Positions 1-7,182 are shown, counted from the first letter of the stretch. The stretch is 19,960 bases of DNA from Candidatus Iainarchaeum sp. (GCA_003551125.1 PULY01000035.1:1-19960); one strand, 5' to 3'. Translations and numbers: made by a program. The notes: a model not told the origin generated them from the sequence alone.

Positions 1-221
1 AATGGTTTTATTTCTTTTTTTACATCTACAATCTCCATTTTTTCATTTATGAACACTGCGTCGAATTTTGAGAAAACGAAGAATGAATGTATCGCTGCTC
101 CGTGTTTTTTCTCTCTTCCAAGATCAAATAAAAATCCTTTATTTATCTCTTTTTTGAACATAAGTCCTATCAGTCTTTTTAGGAAAGTATCCGCCTTTTC
201 TATCTCTATATCAATATTCAT
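1..221 (-). CDS. DUF192 family protein (3' part beyond window)
   Basis: Reading the minus strand from the ATG at 221 gives an open frame of 73 codons that runs off the left edge. The visible protein has the DUF192 layout: an N-terminal ADTFLKRLIGLMFKKEI segment (residues about 9-25, family pattern R-x-x-GLM-F), then a hydrophobic LLF-like strand (GFLFDLG), then IHSFFVFSKFDAVFINEKM, which matches the family's histidine-aromatic strand followed by D-x-V/I-F-I. DUF192 proteins are small beta-barrel proteins, usually 100-150 residues, and their role is unknown. In bacteria they are often exported, but no signal peptide is visible here. A TATA-like CTTTAATATAACT lies about 45-55 bases upstream of the start. 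The start has no clear Shine-Dalgarno. It is partial, so the C-terminus cannot be checked. Confidence 0.75.
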   Translation of the reverse strand, partial: MNIDIEIEKADTFLKRLIGLMFKKEINKGFLFDLGREKKHGAAIHSFFVFSKFDAVFINEKMEIVDVKKEIKP

Positions 222-363
222 TTGAATCTTTTTTTATTCACATTTAGTTCTTACGTGTTTTAGTTATATTAAAGTTGAAAGTAAGGAATTTATTTGTTTT
301 TATAGTTATTAAAAGGTATTTATGGGTCAAATAATTATTTTTTTCAATATTAATAGATTTCAT

Positions 364-1080
364 TCATAAGAAATTCATTATAATTGTTCCTATGTCTATT
401 GATCCGAATATAGAACTGATTACCATCAGTACTATGAACCAAGTAACCATACCTATTATTGTTTTGGAGTTATTAGCTACAGCTATCGCTGTTCCTTTTA
501 TCCATAATTCCCAGAAGAATAAAACAATTGCTATTGGGATTATTGCGAGTATTCCAATACCTATGTTGGCAATTTTTAATATTTCTCCTGCAACAATACT
601 TGTAGCTAAGTATCGTAGGAAATATGCTAAAATTACTATGATTATCACTGTTTGAATTAAATCAACTACGCTACTGTATCCAATCAAGCCTATTGTTCTT
701 TTTAATCTAAATTTTTCTTTTTCATATCTAGCTGTTATCCATCCAGCGATTAAAGCCGTTATGAAGAGTACTGATAGTGAAATAAAAGACCCAATAGCTA
801 CTATAAGACCTATAATAAGTGGTGTTTCTTTTTCCATAAAATTTGCTATTTCTTCAGGGACTTCTATTGTTTCTTCTCCAGTATCTATTTCCCTAGGAAT
901 TTCATCAATAAATCCTCCAATGGAGCTCATTATTAAGCCGTAGGATATTATTCCTCCTATACTTATTAGTATGATAGCGATTGCTATTCCTTCAGCTATG
1001 TTTACATCTTCTTTCATTTCTTCGAAAGCTTCTTTAGGGTTATGTAATATTTTAAGAATTTTATCTATTTTAAATGACAT
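364..1080 (-). CDS. Yip1-like multi-spanning membrane protein
   Basis: The 238-residue protein starts with a short amphipathic segment (IDKILKILHNPKEAFEEMKED). This is the typical opening of archaeal and bacterial Yip1-domain proteins, where an N-terminal NP-x-x-AF motif precedes the membrane part. About five hydrophobic segments follow, roughly at residues 31-55, 88-113, 138-160, 170-192 and 208-230. An acidic loop (about 57-85) lies after the first. The ATG at 1080 follows a weak GAGAT Shine-Dalgarno 4-5 bases upstream. Yip1-domain proteins in prokaryotes are integral membrane proteins of unknown role. The neighbouring genes on the same strand are also membrane proteins but are separated by about 100 bases, so an operon is not certain. 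The assignment rests on topology and the N-terminal motif, not on a catalytic signature. Confidence 0.6.
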   Translation of the reverse strand: MSFKIDKILKILHNPKEAFEEMKEDVNIAEGIAIAIILISIGGIISYGLIMSSIGGFIDEIPREIDTGEETIEVPEEIANFMEKETPLIIGLIVAIGSFISLSVLFITALIAGWITARYEKEKFRLKRTIGLIGYSSVVDLIQTVIIIVILAYFLRYLATSIVAGEILKIANIGIGILAIIPIAIVLFFWELWIKGTAIAVANNSKTIIGMVTWFIVLMVISSIFGSIDIGTIIMNFL

Positions 1081-1180
1081 TTTTATCTCTTTATTTAGTT
1101 TTATATTTAATATATGGTCTTTAATTTTAATAAAAAATAAGAAAAAAAGAAAAGGGTTGGTTTTAATCTAGATTTATTTT

Positions 1181-1468
1181 CTAATGGTTGAATTCTATTC
1201 CTCCAACCCAGCCAGCGGCTAAGTTATAGATGAATGCTGTTATTGCTCCACCGATAAATCCGTATAGAACTCCTCCTATTATTGCTACTACTAAGGCCAT
1301 TACTGCTCCTCCTGCTGCCATCATTCCTGTTCCTGGAATCATTGCTGCTAGTGTTCCTGCTCCTATAGCCATTATTATTCCCATGATGATTCCCCAGATT
1401 AGTCCTATTACTGCTCCTATTTTTGCTACGGACATTACGTCAAATTTCTCTATTTCTATTGTTGGCAT
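1181..1468 (-). CDS. small Gly/Ala-rich membrane protein, DUF3566-like
   Basis: A 95-residue protein with a short N-terminal part (residues 1-13, including IEIEKFDVMSVAKIGAV) leading into two or three very hydrophobic, Gly/Ala/Ile/Met-rich segments at about 15-40, 50-73 and 74-90. The start is secure: the ATG at 1468 is preceded by a full Shine-Dalgarno GGAGGTGA, one of the strongest in the window, which suggests high expression. The layout of a short strand, a V-x-S-V-A/L-K motif, then glycine-rich helices resembles DUF3566-type membrane proteins and similar small archaeal proteins. That likeness is an impression rather than a firm match. There are no charged residues in the predicted membrane part that would suggest transport chemistry. 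The function is unknown. Confidence 0.6.
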   Translation of the reverse strand: MPTIEIEKFDVMSVAKIGAVIGLIWGIIMGIIMAIGAGTLAAMIPGTGMMAAGGAVMALVVAIIGGVLYGFIGGAITAFIYNLAAGWVGGIEFNH

Positions 1469-1555
1469 TTATTGTCACCTCCAATCATTTACTTATTTTT
1501 CAAATCTTTAAATGTTGTTTTACTGAAAACGTTTTTACTTTAAAAAGGTTTCTGT

Positions 1556-2260
1556 TTATTCCTTCTTTTTGAATACTTCTTCCTTTATTTTTCCTCTTCT
1601 AAGTATCGTTACTACTCCAAAAGCTGTTAATATTATTCCCGCTACTATCCCTATTATTATAAGACCAATAGAGATTGGAGGGATTGTTAAAGGGTCTCTT
1701 ATGAACTCATAGTGATCAGGTATTAAACTTAAGGAATAAACAATGGAAAATAGCCCTATTAATATGGTTGTGGCTGGGATTATTGCTCCAAGAGGCCCTA
1801 TATTTTCCATTCTTTCCATATTATTTCTCAATTGGTTGTAACCTTTTTCAGTATCTTTTCTGAGCTGTTTTATCATTTCTCTATTTTCATCAGCTGTTCT
1901 TTTAGGTTCTTGTATCCTTGAATCTACTTTTCTTTTTATTTCACTGAAATTCAAATCAATTCTAAGTTGTGTTTCTTCAAAAGTATCCTTCACTTTTCTC
2001 TTAAATCTTTCAACTAATTCATCAGTTTGTTCTTCAATTAGTTTTTCTACTTCTCCTTCTAATTTTTCAATTAAGTAACTGTGATATTCCTTACTGATTT
2101 TCTTATAAACTTCTTCAGCTTTCTTTTTATTCAATCCAACGCTTCTGAGTGAATCAATGATCTCTTTCTCTTTTTTACCTTCCACCAGCATGTCTAGAAC
2201 TATTCTTGAAAGATCTTTTGGTGTTTTTTCATTTTCTTCTTTTTTTCCTTTCGAAGCCAT
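1556..2260 (-). CDS. coiled-coil protein with two C-terminal membrane segments
   Basis: I do not recognise this 234-residue protein. Residues about 15-60 look like a small helical domain (a turn at SVGLNKKKAEEVYKKI, the kind of short helix-turn-helix seen where a protein reads the end of another chain). Residues about 60-150 are a charged, heptad-rich coiled coil. Two hydrophobic segments follow at about 155-178 and 195-220, then a basic tail (RRGKIKEEVFKKKE). The coiled coil and both tails would probably face the cytoplasm. The start is supported by GTGATCAA directly before the ATG at 2260. The gene is divergent from the repeat-protein gene at 2324, with 63 bases between the two starts, so promoters must overlap there. 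No enzymatic motif is visible. Confidence 0.65.
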   Translation of the reverse strand: MASKGKKEENEKTPKDLSRIVLDMLVEGKKEKEIIDSLRSVGLNKKKAEEVYKKISKEYHSYLIEKLEGEVEKLIEEQTDELVERFKRKVKDTFEETQLRIDLNFSEIKRKVDSRIQEPKRTADENREMIKQLRKDTEKGYNQLRNNMERMENIGPLGAIIPATTILIGLFSIVYSLSLIPDHYEFIRDPLTIPPISIGLIIIGIVAGIILTAFGVVTILRRGKIKEEVFKKKE

Positions 2261-2291
2261 TTGATCACTTGTTGTTTATGAGTAAGACCCC

Positions 2292-2302
2292 TTTATTTAT
2301 AT
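2292..2302 (+). promoter_or_regulatory. TATA box of the leaderless gene at 2324
   Basis: TTTATTTATAT is centred about 26 bases upstream of the ATG at 2324, the usual archaeal distance from TATA box to transcription start. No Shine-Dalgarno lies between the box and the ATG, so the transcript probably begins at or within a base or two of the start codon (leaderless). Confidence 0.55.
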
Positions 2303-2323
2303 TTCTTAGTTCTCTTATAACAG

Positions 2324-3511
2324 ATGATGAGTGAAAGTTCGAAGAAATCCAAAGATAAGAAAAGATCTGAGAAAGAGAAGGAAAGTGTATTTGAATCCAT
2401 TAGTTTACCTTCTATCGATGGAGAAGATGAGGATAATTTTAAGAATCGTTTAAATAATTTAGAATCTTCAAAATCCAGAGAGGCTGATGATAAGGGTTCC
2501 AGTATTAAAGAGAGTGCTTCATCTGGATCTTCCGAAGAAGAGAGTAGTAGTGAAGATGTATCTGAGGAAATGGAGAGTATCATTGAAAAAATTGAGGATA
2601 ATGAAGATTTAAAAAGGGATTTTTTTGAAGATAAGGAAGAGAAAAATGAAAAAGAATTATTTAGCTCCGTTAAAATGGTTCCTTCTTCCAATATAGGAAG
2701 AGAAGTTAGTAGAGAAGAACTGGATATTTTAAAGAAGGATTCCATTATAGCTGAAAAAGAAGTAAAGGAATCTATAATAGATATAAAGAGAAATTTGTTT
2801 CCTGAAATAGTTAGGAAAAGAGGACATGATGGAGTTCCTTCAGATTTAGCTTATAAGGCAGCTTTAGAGGCTATTGATAAAGATTTAGATCCTTGCAGAG
2901 TATTAAAAGTTTTAATGTATTATGAATCTGTTTCTGAAAAGGCTTTGGAGAAGGCTTGTGATGAAGATTTGGATCCTGTTGATGTAGCGAGGGTTCTCAA
3001 GGAATCTGATAAAACCTATAAGGTATTTAAGAAGTCAAAGGAATTGAATATAAAACCCGTTGAAGTTATGGAAATAAGAGAAATGTTTCCTGATAACTGG
3101 GAAGAGATAATAGAAAAGTCTAAGGAGAAAAACCTCGATCCTCTTAGAGTAGGTATGATTAAAGAAAAGATGCCTGAAGTTTTTGAAGAATCTCTTGATG
3201 TTTCTTCTGATAAAGATTTGGATTCATTTTCCACTGCTCTCTGTTTAAAATTTCATAGGGACATATCTAAAGAAGCTATAAAGAAAGCCAGTAGAAATAA
3301 GACGGATCCATATATGACAGCTTTAACTATGGATTATTTTGATGAAAAAATATTTAGAAGAGCTCTTACTGAAGTTTGGGATAGTAATTTAGATTTATAC
3401 TGGACAGCTAAGTGTATTGAAGAATATCCATTGGAAAAAGCAATTAAGTTGATTGATTTAGCAAAAGAAAGAAATGCTAATCCTTATATTTTGAGCAAGA
3501 TGCTTGTTTAA
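2324..3511 (+). CDS. acidic protein with about eight 28-residue helical repeats
   Basis: The protein has 395 residues. Residues 1-120 are low-complexity, Ser/Glu/Lys-rich and probably disordered. Residues about 125-165 are helical and charged. From about 174 to the end it is built from tandem repeats: the motif L/I-D/K-P (or a variant) recurs at residues 188, 216, 243, 271, 299, 327, 356 and 385, a spacing of 27-29. Each unit reads roughly K-A-x-x-x-x-L-D-P-x-x-V/T-A-x-x-L followed by a second helix rich in Glu. This suggests a two-helix solenoid, a bit shorter than a TPR unit (34), and implies a protein-binding scaffold. There is no signal peptide or membrane segment, so it should be cytoplasmic. 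The gene appears leaderless; ATG 2324 is followed by another ATG at 2327, either of which could be used. I do not recognise a named family. Confidence 0.75.
   Translation: MMSESSKKSKDKKRSEKEKESVFESISLPSIDGEDEDNFKNRLNNLESSKSREADDKGSSIKESASSGSSEEESSSEDVSEEMESIIEKIEDNEDLKRDFFEDKEEKNEKELFSSVKMVPSSNIGREVSREELDILKKDSIIAEKEVKESIIDIKRNLFPEIVRKRGHDGVPSDLAYKAALEAIDKDLDPCRVLKVLMYYESVSEKALEKACDEDLDPVDVARVLKESDKTYKVFKKSKELNIKPVEVMEIREMFPDNWEEIIEKSKEKNLDPLRVGMIKEKMPEVFEESLDVSSDKDLDSFSTALCLKFHRDISKEAIKKASRNKTDPYMTALTMDYFDEKIFRRALTEVWDSNLDLYWTAKCIEEYPLEKAIKLIDLAKERNANPYILSKMLV
2843..3508 (+). repeat. coding tandem repeat, period about 28 codons
   Basis: Protein-level repeats in the gene at 2324. The L-D-P-like motif recurs every 27-29 codons, eight times. 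The repeats are degenerate at DNA level, so they are old rather than recent duplications. Confidence 0.7.
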
Positions 3512-3540
3512 GATTTTCCAAGTGAAACAGATTATTTTAA

Positions 3541-4203
3541 TCAATCCTTTATTTTAATATCTATTACGACTTCTTTTTTACCTGGGGCGTAATTTAGAAC
3601 TTCTCTTTTATCCAATACTTCGAAGTTATCAATATGTTTTTTTAATTCTTTCATTGGTTTTTCATAGTAATCAGGTTCTTCTCCTAGAGAGTAGTAATGT
3701 ATTATCGCTTCATTTGATATATTTTTCAGAACGGAGTTTAAGAATTCTTCAGAGTAGATAGGCATCGTCATTATTACTCTTTCAAAGTTATATCCTTTTA
3801 ATTTCTTCACATCTTCATTGATTGGTTTTATTATTCCTGTAAAGTTATTGAGGTCTATATTTTCTTCTAAATATTTATAAGCTTCTGGATTCAGTTCAAC
3901 TGCAGTTATTTCTACATCTGGATTTTTCTTAGCTATTACTAACGCGAATGGACCTACTCCTGCAAATAAGTAACCTATTTTTTCTCCTTTTTTAACTTTA
4001 TTCTCTATTATTTCTCTTTCATGGGATAATCTAGGATTAAAATAGGTTTTATTTAAATCTAGTTTTATCTTTATTCCGTGTTCTTTGTAAATTGTCTCTG
4101 TTTTTTCTTCTCCAGCTATTGGATGTACTTTTCTTATTCTATATCTTCCTTTTGTTTTATTTTCTCTTCTACATACTGTTTTAACACTTGGATGAACCTT
4201 CAT
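3541..4203 (-). CDS. trm5: Trm5 C-terminal part: tRNA (guanine-37-N1) methyltransferase catalytic domain
   Basis: Residues 1-220 correspond to the RNA-binding middle and Rossmann methyltransferase domain of archaeal Trm5, which transfers a methyl group from S-adenosylmethionine to N1 of G37. Visible landmarks: CRR followed by a conserved RKVHPIAGE stretch (24-32), FNPRLSHER (55-63; MjTrm5 has SPRLGGER here), the SAM-binding loop FAGVGPF (80-86), the acidic strand end AVELNPEA (101-108), and the end YAPGKKEVVIDIKI. Where the family has an N-L-P or N-P-P motif this protein has MTMP (145-148), so the usual Asn is Thr. A codon change from AAY to ACG needs two substitutions, so this is not a simple read error. 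The N-terminal domain is encoded just upstream in another frame, overlapping by one base (TAATG). The ATG at 4203 lies inside the conserved region, so this piece alone is incomplete. Confidence 0.85.
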   Translation of the reverse strand: MKVHPSVKTVCRRENKTKGRYRIRKVHPIAGEEKTETIYKEHGIKIKLDLNKTYFNPRLSHEREIIENKVKKGEKIGYLFAGVGPFALVIAKKNPDVEITAVELNPEAYKYLEENIDLNNFTGIIKPINEDVKKLKGYNFERVIMTMPIYSEEFLNSVLKNISNEAIIHYYSLGEEPDYYEKPMKELKKHIDNFEVLDKREVLNYAPGKKEVVIDIKIKD

Positions 4204-4574
4204 TATTGCTTCCCTATTTCTCTTTCTTTTTCACGTAGTTCTTCAGGTATCTCTAAAGTTGCTATGTCTCCAACTATGTTAAAGGATGTAACTAATTTTT
4301 CTTTTTCCTCTTCATTGAATTTATCTTTCAATGCTTCTTTCAAGCTTCTAGGTTTATTTGTTTTTGGTTCCGTTTCTTTTTCCACTATTTCTACTTCCTC
4401 AGAACAAATCTCTTTAATTAATTCTTTATCTATCTCTTTCTTCAGAGGAAAAAAAACATTTTCTTTTCCAGTTATTGTTTTCTTATCTCTATTTAGGATT
4501 TTTCTTTCAGCTAATTTCTTACGAATTTTTTCCGCCTCTTTCTTAGGTGTCTTTAGGCATTTCATTTTCATCAT
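4203..4574 (-). CDS. trm5: Trm5 N-terminal part (D1 domain and start of D2), separated by a frame change
   Basis: This 123-residue frame matches the N-terminal half of archaeal Trm5: CLKTPKKEAEKIRKKL (6-21), a basic segment ending in FFPL, then SFNIVGDIATLEIPEE and EREIG, comparable to the VVGDLVILQISDE region of the Methanocaldococcus enzyme. D1 recognises the tRNA elbow. It ends in TAA right where the next part begins. Adding one G after GGG (or slipping back one base) would give EIGEAIMKVHPSVKT, a continuous Trm5 sequence, so the split is exactly one base. Either a real frameshift or sequencing error, or two coupled polypeptides with reinitiation at TAATG, would explain this. The start has three candidates (ATG at 4574, 4571 and 4565). 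No Shine-Dalgarno is visible and a TATA-like TTTAATT lies about 24-30 bases upstream, so it may be leaderless. Confidence 0.8.
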   Translation of the reverse strand: MMKMKCLKTPKKEAEKIRKKLAERKILNRDKKTITGKENVFFPLKKEIDKELIKEICSEEVEIVEKETEPKTNKPRSLKEALKDKFNEEEKEKLVTSFNIVGDIATLEIPEELREKEREIGKQ

Positions 4575-4575
4575 G

Positions 4576-4584
4576 TTTTATATT
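4576..4584 (+). promoter_or_regulatory. TATA box for the DUF63 gene
   Basis: TTTTATATT begins two bases beyond the Trm5 start and lies about 48 bases upstream of the ATG at 4628. A start of transcription about 25 bases further on would leave a leader long enough for the GGGGATT ribosome site. In this 53-base divergent gap the two promoters must sit back to back. Confidence 0.4.
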
Positions 4585-4627
4585 GTACTGTTTCTTCAAT
4601 TAAAGAATAATGCTAGGGGATTAAAAA

Positions 4628-5440
4628 ATGATTTTCATGTTTTTGAGTGAATTTGTGAATAAATATTATATTGAACCTATAGTTGAGGGAACAGGGTATA
4701 ATGTGGTCAATACAGTCACTTATTTAGCGATACTTGTTTTATCTGTTTTTTTAGTCTTCAAAGCTCTTAATAAAATGAATATTGGTCTCAATAGAGATCT
4801 TTGGATTAATTTATTGCCTTTTGTTTTCCTCGGAGGTGTAGTTAGAGCGCTTATGGATATTGGTTTCTTTGATTCTCTTGGAGTTTTCCGTTATCTCTTT
4901 ACTTCTCCTTTTGTGTTCTTCATGGTTTTTTTAATGGCATTTATTCCTTTAGTAATTGTAAATCGTTTTGACTTGAAGATAAGATATTTAGGATTGTTTG
5001 GAGTTGCTCTGTTAATCGTTTTTTCCGTTGGCATTATTTCAAATGTCTCTGAATTTGGTTTCTTTTCATTGATAATAGGTTTAGCTATCTTAGGGTGTTT
5101 TCTCACTTATTTGATCTTAGTTTTACTTGGTTTTGATGAATTTAAGGATATTGTTAATTGGTCTCCGATTTTTAGTCATTCTTTGGATGCCTCTGCCACA
5201 GCTTTAGCAATTGGGTTTATAGGTGGTTACGGGGAACAACATGTTTTACCTTCTCTATTATTCGAGCATTTATCCGTATTTGCTTTTATTCCTTTAAAAC
5301 TTGCTTTAGCTGCTGCGGCTGTTTATTATGTAAATGAAGTATTTTCAAACGACTGGAAATGGATTTTGAAGTTCACTATCTTAGTTGTTGGTCTAGGTCC
5401 AGGTGTTAGAAATGCTTTAATTGTCTTGATGGGTGTTTAG
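4628..5440 (+). CDS. DUF63 family integral membrane protein
   Basis: A 270-residue protein with about seven or eight hydrophobic segments and clear DUF63 landmarks: PFVFLGGVVRALMDIG (69-84), the histidine- and aspartate-containing HSLDASATALAIGF in the middle, GYGEQHVLP just after it, FAFIPLKLALA in a late helix, and the C-terminal GLGPGVRNALIVLMG. DUF63 is an archaeal membrane family whose role is unknown. The conserved charged residues (the R of GGVVRAL, HSLDAS, EQH) within or beside helices suggest a transport or enzymatic job rather than a pure anchor. The ATG at 4628 follows AGGGGATT, a reasonable Shine-Dalgarno; the ATG at 4637 is an alternative. Codon use and base composition match the neighbours. 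tRNA-Gly follows 25 bases after the stop. Confidence 0.85.
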   Translation: MIFMFLSEFVNKYYIEPIVEGTGYNVVNTVTYLAILVLSVFLVFKALNKMNIGLNRDLWINLLPFVFLGGVVRALMDIGFFDSLGVFRYLFTSPFVFFMVFLMAFIPLVIVNRFDLKIRYLGLFGVALLIVFSVGIISNVSEFGFFSLIIGLAILGCFLTYLILVLLGFDEFKDIVNWSPIFSHSLDASATALAIGFIGGYGEQHVLPSLLFEHLSVFAFIPLKLALAAAAVYYVNEVFSNDWKWILKFTILVVGLGPGVRNALIVLMGV

Positions 5441-5465
5441 TTTAATATTTTTATGATTTTTAACC

Positions 5466-5537
5466 GCACCAATAGTCTAGGGGTTATGACACGAGGTTCC
5501 CATCCTCGTAGACCGGGTTCGACTCCCGGTTGGTGCA
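5466..5537 (+). tRNA. tRNA-Gly(CCC)
   Basis: A 72-base cloverleaf with no intron. The acceptor arms GCACCAA and TTGGTGC pair fully, and the discriminator base is A. The anticodon stem CGAGG/CCTCG closes the loop TTCCCAT, with anticodon CCC at positions 34-36. The T arm is CCGGG-TTCGACT-CCCGG. No CCA is encoded. The gene starts 25 bases after the DUF63 stop. GTTTAATATTTTTA, overlapping that stop, could be its own TATA region. Confidence 0.95.
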
Positions 5538-5658
5538 TTAATTCAAATTCTTCAAATTAGCATGATATAAGTTTTAAGTCTTTAAATTGATAAAAAATAA
5601 TTCAATTGAAGTTAAAAAAAGGTTTTCTTTGTTTCCGTAGTCTTTATTTATCTTCGCT

Positions 5659-5880
5659 TTATTCTAATACTTTTCCTACTGCGCTTCTTGCTCTTACTTC
5701 TGAGATTTCTATTTTGACTTTTTCTCCTTCGTTAGCTTCTGGTACGAATACTACGAAGTTTTTTACTTTGGCTACTCCGTCTCCTTCTTTTCCTTCACCA
5801 ATGATTTCTACTTCGTAAGTGTCTCCTTCTTCCACTGGTTTCTCGAGACTGAAGCCAAAATCTTCTCCTTCTTCTGCCAT
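5659..5880 (-). CDS. stand-alone TRAM domain protein
   Basis: A 73-residue protein that is almost entirely one TRAM domain, a beta-barrel RNA-binding fold: a short N-terminal lead (1-16), then VEEGDTYEVEIIGEGKEGDGVAKV and FVVFVPEANEGEKVKIEISEVR, with the typical G-x-G-D-G-V-A/G-x-V turn and V-P-x-A/T-x-x-G-E strand. The C-terminal VRARSAVGKVLE is the family's last strand. Single TRAM proteins are common in halophilic and methanogenic archaea and are believed to act as RNA chaperones or cold-response factors. The start is secure: GGAGGT lies just before the ATG at 5880, among the strongest ribosome sites here. It is divergent from the basic coiled-coil gene at 6036, with about 150 bases between them. 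Confidence 0.88.
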   Translation of the reverse strand: MAEEGEDFGFSLEKPVEEGDTYEVEIIGEGKEGDGVAKVKNFVVFVPEANEGEKVKIEISEVRARSAVGKVLE

Positions 5881-6030
5881 ACTTTTACCTCCTTTCTTTC
5901 TTTAAAAGGGTTAATTCTTATAGTTATTAGTGACTTCTTACTTAAAAAGGTAAAGGGAAATCCATGGATTATCTGTAAATTGAAGAATTGTTAAACATTA
6001 TTATAAATGAAGATATTATCTAACTATGTG

Positions 6031-6038
6031 AGGTGATG
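6031..6038 (+). promoter_or_regulatory. Shine-Dalgarno AGGTGATG overlapping the ATG of the next gene
   Basis: The ribosome site GAGGTGATG includes the first possible starts (GTG 6033, ATG 6036). Elsewhere in the window the distance from the last G of GGTG to the start is 5-7 bases. Here that distance points to ATC at 6042. A TATA-like TTATTATAAATG lies near 5998-6009. Confidence 0.5.
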
Positions 6039-6440
6039 ATTATCAGTAAGAAGAAAAAGAAAATTATAAGTGCAAGAGAATTGAAGAAAAATCCTAAAGA
6101 AAGTAAGAAAAAATTCAGAGAAGGACTAAAAGAAGCTGAGAAGCTAGAAAAGCTAAGAGAAGAAGAGAAATTGGAAAGGTTTCGAGAAGTATTTGCAACT
6201 GGAAAAAGAAGCATGGAAGTATTAGATGGAGCTAGAAAGGTATTGGGAGATAGTAAATCAAAGTTTAGTAAAAGAAGAGATTTAGAAGCACTTAGAGATG
6301 CAGCTGAAAAAGTAGATAAAAGGGTTGAAAAATGGCATGAAAAAGGAATAATAGATAAGAAAATGAAAGAAACTTTGAACAAAGGTACGGATGAGGAGAG
6401 AATACTGAAATTCAAGAAAGTTTTGGAAAAGTTAGGTTAG
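6036..6440 (+). CDS. basic, coiled-coil small protein of unknown function
   Basis: The frame gives a protein of about 134 residues (133 or 132 if it starts at ATT 6039 or ATC 6042). The first residues are ISKKKKKIISARELKK, then long charged helices with few aromatics: KNPKESKKKFREGLKEAEKLEKLREEEKLERFREVF (about 17-52), a second helix around 60-90 and a third ending VLEKLG. The strongly basic N-terminus suggests nucleic acid or ribosome association. I do not recognise a family, and no motif is visible. The start is unsettled: the canonical ATG at 6036 lies inside the Shine-Dalgarno, while ATC at 6042 lies at the spacing seen for other genes. The gene is separated from endonuclease III by 67 bases. 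Confidence 0.55.
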   Translation: MIISKKKKKIISARELKKNPKESKKKFREGLKEAEKLEKLREEEKLERFREVFATGKRSMEVLDGARKVLGDSKSKFSKRRDLEALRDAAEKVDKRVEKWHEKGIIDKKMKETLNKGTDEERILKFKKVLEKLG

Positions 6441-6507
6441 AGATTAATCCAAATTTAAATTTTTATTCTTGGATTGAAGAAAAGAAAATTAAAAAACTAA
6501 GAAAAAG

Positions 6508-7152
6508 ATGAACTTGAAGGAACAATATAAAGAAATAAAGAAGTTTTTTGAAGAAAGATACAGCGAATTGGAAACCGCTGCTGAAGATAATTCTAGAAAT
6601 CCATACGCTGTTCTAATTAGTTGTATAATTTCACAGAGAACCAAAGAAGAAAGAACAAAAAAAGCCAGTAGAAAATTGTTCAAAGAAGCAGATTCACTGG
6701 AAAAGATGAATGATCTCTCCGAAGAAGAGATAAAGGAACTGATAAAGCAAGCGGGGATGTACAATCAAAAAGCAAAGAGAATAAAAAAAACTACTGAAAA
6801 AATACTTGAAGAACACGATGGAGAAGTACCTAGATCTAGAGAAGAATTAATGAAACTTCCTGGAGTAGGTTACAAGACAGCTGATGTTACAAGATGTTTT
6901 GGTTTTGATATAAATACTATTGCTGTGGATACTCATGTAAATAGAATACCTAAAAGATGGGGATGGTTACCTAAAGAAGCATCTAAAGAAGAAGTTAAGA
7001 AAAAATTGGAAGAAATAACACCTAAAGAGGATAGAAGATTCTTTCACGTTGCTCTGATACACTTTGGAAGAGATATATGTTTGCCTAGGAATCCAAAATG
7101 TGAAAAATGTCAATTCACAGATTTCTGCGACTACTATATAAAGAAAAAATAA
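6508..7152 (+). CDS. nth: endonuclease III (DNA glycosylase/AP lyase)
   Basis: A 214-residue base-excision-repair enzyme that removes oxidised pyrimidines and cuts the backbone. Landmarks in order: NPYAVLISCIISQRTKE (31-47), the family's first helical core; the helix-hairpin-helix LPGVGYKTA (117-125) with the catalytic Lys at 123; the catalytic Asp in VDTHVNRI (Asp 141); and the iron-sulfur cluster C-x6-C-x2-C-x5-C (Cys 191, 198, 201, 207). All residues needed for activity are present. Length is normal for the family. The ATG at 6508 has no good Shine-Dalgarno. A TATA-like AAATTTAAAT lies near 6452-6461, which would leave a short leader. It is convergent with the lipoprotein gene, with 30 bases between the stops. 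Confidence 0.95.
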   Translation: MNLKEQYKEIKKFFEERYSELETAAEDNSRNPYAVLISCIISQRTKEERTKKASRKLFKEADSLEKMNDLSEEEIKELIKQAGMYNQKAKRIKKTTEKILEEHDGEVPRSREELMKLPGVGYKTADVTRCFGFDINTIAVDTHVNRIPKRWGWLPKEASKEEVKKKLEEITPKEDRRFFHVALIHFGRDICLPRNPKCEKCQFTDFCDYYIKKK

Positions 7153-7182
7153 AAAGAAAAAAGTTAAGGATTAGTTATTTAT

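Noticed and set aside
2293..2745. Serine-rich frame of 150 residues on the minus strand
   Set aside because: It is the complement of the acidic, Ser/Glu-rich N-terminus of the gene at 2324; no ribosome site, and low-complexity composition follows from the other strand.
6020..6415. 131-residue minus-strand frame rich in Ser, Phe and Leu
   Set aside because: Mirror of the lysine-rich plus-strand gene at 6036, which has a ribosome site and promoter; the minus frame has neither.
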